Of a stretch of DNA of 64,000 bases, positions 61,481 to 64,000 are shown in pieces. Below the pieces are notes generated by a model, which saw only the letters and a list, made by a program, of their open reading frames with translations, searched no databases and was not told where the DNA came from. This DNA comes from Megaustenia siamemsis (taxonomy: Eukaryota > Mollusca > Gastropoda > Stylommatophora > Ariophantidae), in assembly GCA_032433765.1 (NCBI GenBank), contig JAVIAB010000102.1:12043914-12107913 (forward strand), given 5' to 3'. Both the position numbers and the translations under genes were made by a program. Position 1 is the stretch's first letter, and the number at the start of each line of letters is the position of its first letter.

Positions 61481-61688
61481 CATGTGAATGCTAAGAAAAT
61501 GAATAGTAGTTGGGCCAAATAGGTCAAATGTCGGAGCATGCTGTAAACAACAGAACAAGGCACTTAGGTCCATTTAATATCTTTTTAAGGTAGATGATGA
61601 AGAGAGGTTGTCATTGGGTACATGAAGCGAACGAAGATTTGTTGAATAATCTCTCTAAATTTGTGTATGACAATTTTTATCTGTACAG

Positions 61689-61821
61689 ACGTCATGTTCT
61701 GGACCTTTCTGATGGCATTGACAATCCTGGGTCTATCAGATGGCAGTTGTTGATTTGTCTGGCACTGGCTTGGTTATGCGTCTTCTTCTGTTTGTTTAAG
61801 GGTGTCAAAATCCTTGGCAAG
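61689..61821 (+). CDS. SLC6 transporter, exon 4 (residues 223-267)
   Basis: A 133-bp exon from TTTATCTGTACAG|ACGTCATG to GGCAAG|GTTAGT. It completes Glu223 and encodes RHVLDLSDGIDNPGSIRWQL and LICLALAWLCVFFCLFKGVK (TM4), ending ILGK in phase 0. The L-x-x-S-x-G-I block and the W..CLxxAW..V..C..KG pattern are SLC6 signatures. The upstream intron is open in the same frame to 61594, but the split Glu codon and the good acceptor decide the boundary. Confidence 0.95.
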
Positions 61822-61954
61822 GTTAGTTACTTTTTTAAAATTAAAAAAAATTTTTTTTTTTTTTTAGAAAATTAAAATAAAAATGTTGGCAGTAGCCAGG
61901 ACACCAAAAGCAACCTATCAGCTGAAAGTAATCAACAGCTCATCTAACTGCATT

Positions 61955-62310
61955 GGGAGCAGTGGCAACAAATCCACTTCCACATGCTGGCAAACCTCCA
62001 CTTCCACATGCTGGCAAACCTCCACCTTCACATGTTGGTAACAGCTCCACCTCCCCATGTTCCAGTAGCACCTCCACTTGCTGGCAACAGCTCCACCTCC
62101 ACATGTTTCAGTTGCACCTCCACTTGCTGGCAACAGCTCCACCTCCACATGTTCCATTTGCACCCTCACTTGCTGGCAACAGCTCAACCTCCACATGTTC
62201 CATTTGCACCCCCACTTGCTGGCAACAGCTCAACCTCCACATGCTGGTAACAGCTTCACCTCCACTTGCTGACAACAGCTCCACATCCATCCTGGCAAAC
62301 CTCCACAGAG
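61955..62310 (+). repeat. About 46-bp minisatellite
   Basis: Units of ACATGTTCCATTTGCACCCC, CACTTGCTGGCAACAGCTCA, ACCTCC, with shorter ones at the left. It lies in intron 4, 134 bp after the exon 4 donor. Short ORFs over it are artefacts. Confidence 0.92.
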
Positions 62311-62559
62311 TTAAAAGTTTGATACATCTAGTCCAGTGTAAATAGCTGCAGCTTCTTAAATTCTGTTATATATTGCATGAATAGTACATTTGAGCCAGCT
62401 CTAATAGTCTCCTTTATGACAAACAAGATCTGATGTCATATAACAGTATAACTCAATAGATGATGCTACTCTTGAGTTAGGTTTCATGCATTAAAATCTG
62501 ACCAGTAATGCATCCGTACAACTTATGGATTCCAGGTTGTGCAATGGAGTTTGTACACG
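62311..62559. other. Intron 4, unassigned
   Basis: No repeat family or exon recognised. Confidence 0.45.
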
Positions 62560-62650
62560 TGGGTCTAGGCTTTCCTTGGAGGTCCTCAGTATTCTGAGTA
62601 AGGATTGGGACACCTATGGAAGTGTTCAGAGTGTAGTGATGATAATATTA
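62560..62650 (+). mobile_element. 3' terminal scrap of an RNase H-type LINE
   Basis: ACCTATGGAAGTGTTCAGAG followed by TGTAGTGATGATAAT resembles the 3' end at 52.07 kb. Confidence 0.45.
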
Positions 62651-62789
62651 ACATAACAAAACAAGAAAAGGAGAGGACAAAACGAGACAGTATTGAATGA
62701 CTTTACATTTATTTATTTCTTTTACAAATATATGGCTCTTGAGAGATGATCAGTAGCAAACAATTATAATTTGTCAGTAGTTATATTAG

Positions 62790-62975
62790 TGTAGGGAAAA
62801 TACAAGGTAAAAGAGGCAGAGGCAGACCAAGACTAACATGAACGAGTAACATAAAAAGATGGAAAAGTCAGTCTATGACAACCCACACCATCAAAACAAG
62901 AGAGAGAGAGTGGAATGGTGTTCCATGGTAGCCTACCTTCGATGCGGAGACGCAAATAAATGATGATGATGATGA
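62790..62975 (+). mobile_element. LINE-D 3' end
   Basis: GKIQGKRGRGRPRLT, NIKRWKSQSMTTHTIKTRER, EWNGVPW and a GATGATGATGATGA tail. Confidence 0.85.
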
Positions 62976-62989
62976 AAAAAGAGTAACTA

Positions 62990-63260
62990 GGTCAGTGCAA
63001 AAAGAAAATCTGTTACCAACATCAAGAGGAAACAATCTTCCTGTTTTGGCAATCTTCGTGATGTGGGGGAGTATATTATGACACATGGAAAAATTGAAAG
63101 AAACAAAGAATGGAGGGAAGCAGAGAAAAAAAAAAAGATGTAGAGAGTTTAAGAGAATAGTTTGGTAGTAAGTCAACAACAGAATTGATAAACAATGGTA
63201 AAGATAGCAATATGTGGAGACACATGATCACCTAGGCCAGTAGACATGATTCATGATTTT
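62990..63260 (+). mobile_element. Degraded LINE-B 3' end
   Basis: AKRKSVTNIKRKQSSCFGNL-like, EYIMTHGKIER, the SLRE..VVSQQQN region and the WRHMIT end are recognisable through frameshifts. Confidence 0.7.
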
Positions 63261-63321
63261 AATAATAAATTGGTCATTAATTATTGTTTACCATAACCCA
63301 TTTTTCTCTACCCATTAACAG

Positions 63322-63456
63322 GTGATGCATTTTGCTGCACCTTTCCCTTATCTTGTTCTTTTGATCCTTCTGGTAAGAGGCTGTACCTTACCTGGAGCTC
63401 TTGAAGGAATCAAGTTTTACATTGTGCCCAGATGGGAGAAATTGGCGGACTTTACT
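63322..63456 (+). CDS. SLC6 transporter, exon 5 (residues 268-312)
   Basis: A 135-bp, phase-0 exon from CTACCCATTAACAG|GTGATGC to TTTACT|GTGAGTT. It encodes [20 protein letters not shown] (TM5), [20 protein letters not shown] and LADFT. The FPYLVL..RG.TLPGA..GI.FYI.P.W..L pattern is characteristic of SLC6. The remaining transporter (TM6 to TM12 and C-terminus) is beyond the right end. Confidence 0.96.
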
Positions 63457-63619
63457 GTGAGTTGCTAGTGTTTGTATTACTTCCTTGCTTACTCAGTTTC
63501 TTTACTTCATTTCTTTTGCGTTCTCTTCTCTTGAGATTACACACATTTCTCTCTTATTATCCCACTCTTAGTCCATTCTTCTTTATTCTTTGAAACAAAA
63601 TAGATATAGATATCTATCT

Positions 63620-63945
63620 ATCTATCTATTGACCTTTCGAGCCGTCGCCGGCCCACAGGGCATAGACCAAGATACACCTTCTCTTACCTGAATTTTTGTT
63701 CTAGCAGTTTTCTTTTAAAGATATTTTATCAAATCTCGCCATTTGTCTCTGTTCTGTGCAAGCAGCTCTATCTCATTGAGGGAGCCGATTCCTGCTGTTC
63801 GTGCCTCTCTCATCAATGTTCTTCTCAGTGTCTCTCTGGGTCTTCCTCTTTTCCTCTTACCTGTTGTTTCCCACATGAGGGCTTGCTTTGTTATTCGGTT
63901 ATTATCTCTCCTCATCACACGTCCAACATATGACCATCGTAAACA
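63620..63945 (-). mobile_element. LINE-E 3' end
   Basis: Minus strand: RWSYVGRVMRRDNNRITKQA, WETTGKRKRGRPRETLRRTL, GIGSLNEIELLAQNRDKWRD and LIKYL stop; tail (ATAG)n at 63608-63630. It begins 160 bp downstream of the exon 5 donor. Confidence 0.93.
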
Positions 63946-64000
63946 TAACATTAGTAATATTAATTTATATAATAAATATTCTGTTATTGTAACAATGTCC

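Noticed and set aside
61594..61688. Upstream extension of SLC6 exon 4 (open frame MMKRGCHWVHEAN..)
   Set aside because: The family boundary FWE|R, phase 2 from exon 3 and a good acceptor TTTATCTGTACAG place the exon start at 61689.

Overview
The window is eukaryotic, animal-type genomic DNA. It is AT-rich, with long introns, GT-AG splice sites, tRNA-derived SINEs and many 5'-truncated non-LTR retrotransposons, and nothing bacterial such as operons or ribosome binding sites. A marine invertebrate, probably a mollusc or another lophotrochozoan, is my best guess from the repeat style. That is inference, and the species cannot be named from the sequence.

One cellular gene is present: a plus-strand SLC6 (Na+/Cl- coupled neurotransmitter or amino-acid transporter) gene. 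Five coding exons are visible at 18823-19012, 49654-49785, 56055-56400, 61689-61821 and 63322-63456. They join in phase (1, 1, 2, 0) into 312 residues, from the start codon to the loop after TM5; the rest of the gene lies beyond the right edge. The [12 protein letters not shown] TM1 with Gly rather than Asp points to an amino-acid carrier of glycine/neutral type rather than a monoamine carrier. Introns are 30.6, 6.3, 5.3 and 1.5 kb and are almost entirely repeats.

Repeat families, named here for reference. LINE-A has an FADD reverse transcriptase and a 3' end reading ..WKVFVEDLCS. LINE-B (..CYVEPVLTYGCESWT..), LINE-C (..CYIEPILTYGSESWT..) and LINE-D (..EMWIYRRIGRIGWK..) all end in GATGAT tails. 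LINE-E (..AQNRDRWRDLIKYL) ends in a GATA tail. LINE-F has a C-terminal CxxC..HxxxC finger. LINE-G has a GAA tail. LINE-H ends near ..LDAERQMREE. LINE-K has a YADD reverse transcriptase. RNH denotes RNase H fragments. SINE-1, SINE-2 and SINE-3 are tRNA-derived. Element X is an approximately 390 bp retroposon with no tRNA-like head that I can see. R1 is a short dispersed repeat. There are also a decayed Tc1/mariner-like transposase, palindromic MITE-like elements, one 175 bp-arm foldback and one possible LTR-type insertion.

Layout: 0-18.8 kb is upstream sequence of LINE/SINE relics and minisatellites. Exon 1 is followed within 60 bp by a 42-bp minisatellite with higher-order structure (19.07-23.45 kb), whose decayed remnants reach 26.16 kb. 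From 26 to 49.6 kb intron 1 holds nested SINEs and LINEs, a 0.9 kb polypurine block with a nearby polypyrimidine block, and several minisatellites. From 49.65 to 63.5 kb exons 2-5 alternate with LINE insertions. The most unusual feature is a tandem array at 55391-56054, directly upstream of exon 3, whose 62-bp unit is a copy of the exon 3 acceptor plus its first 50 coding bases. Many insertions keep target-site duplications, so the order of insertion events can be read.
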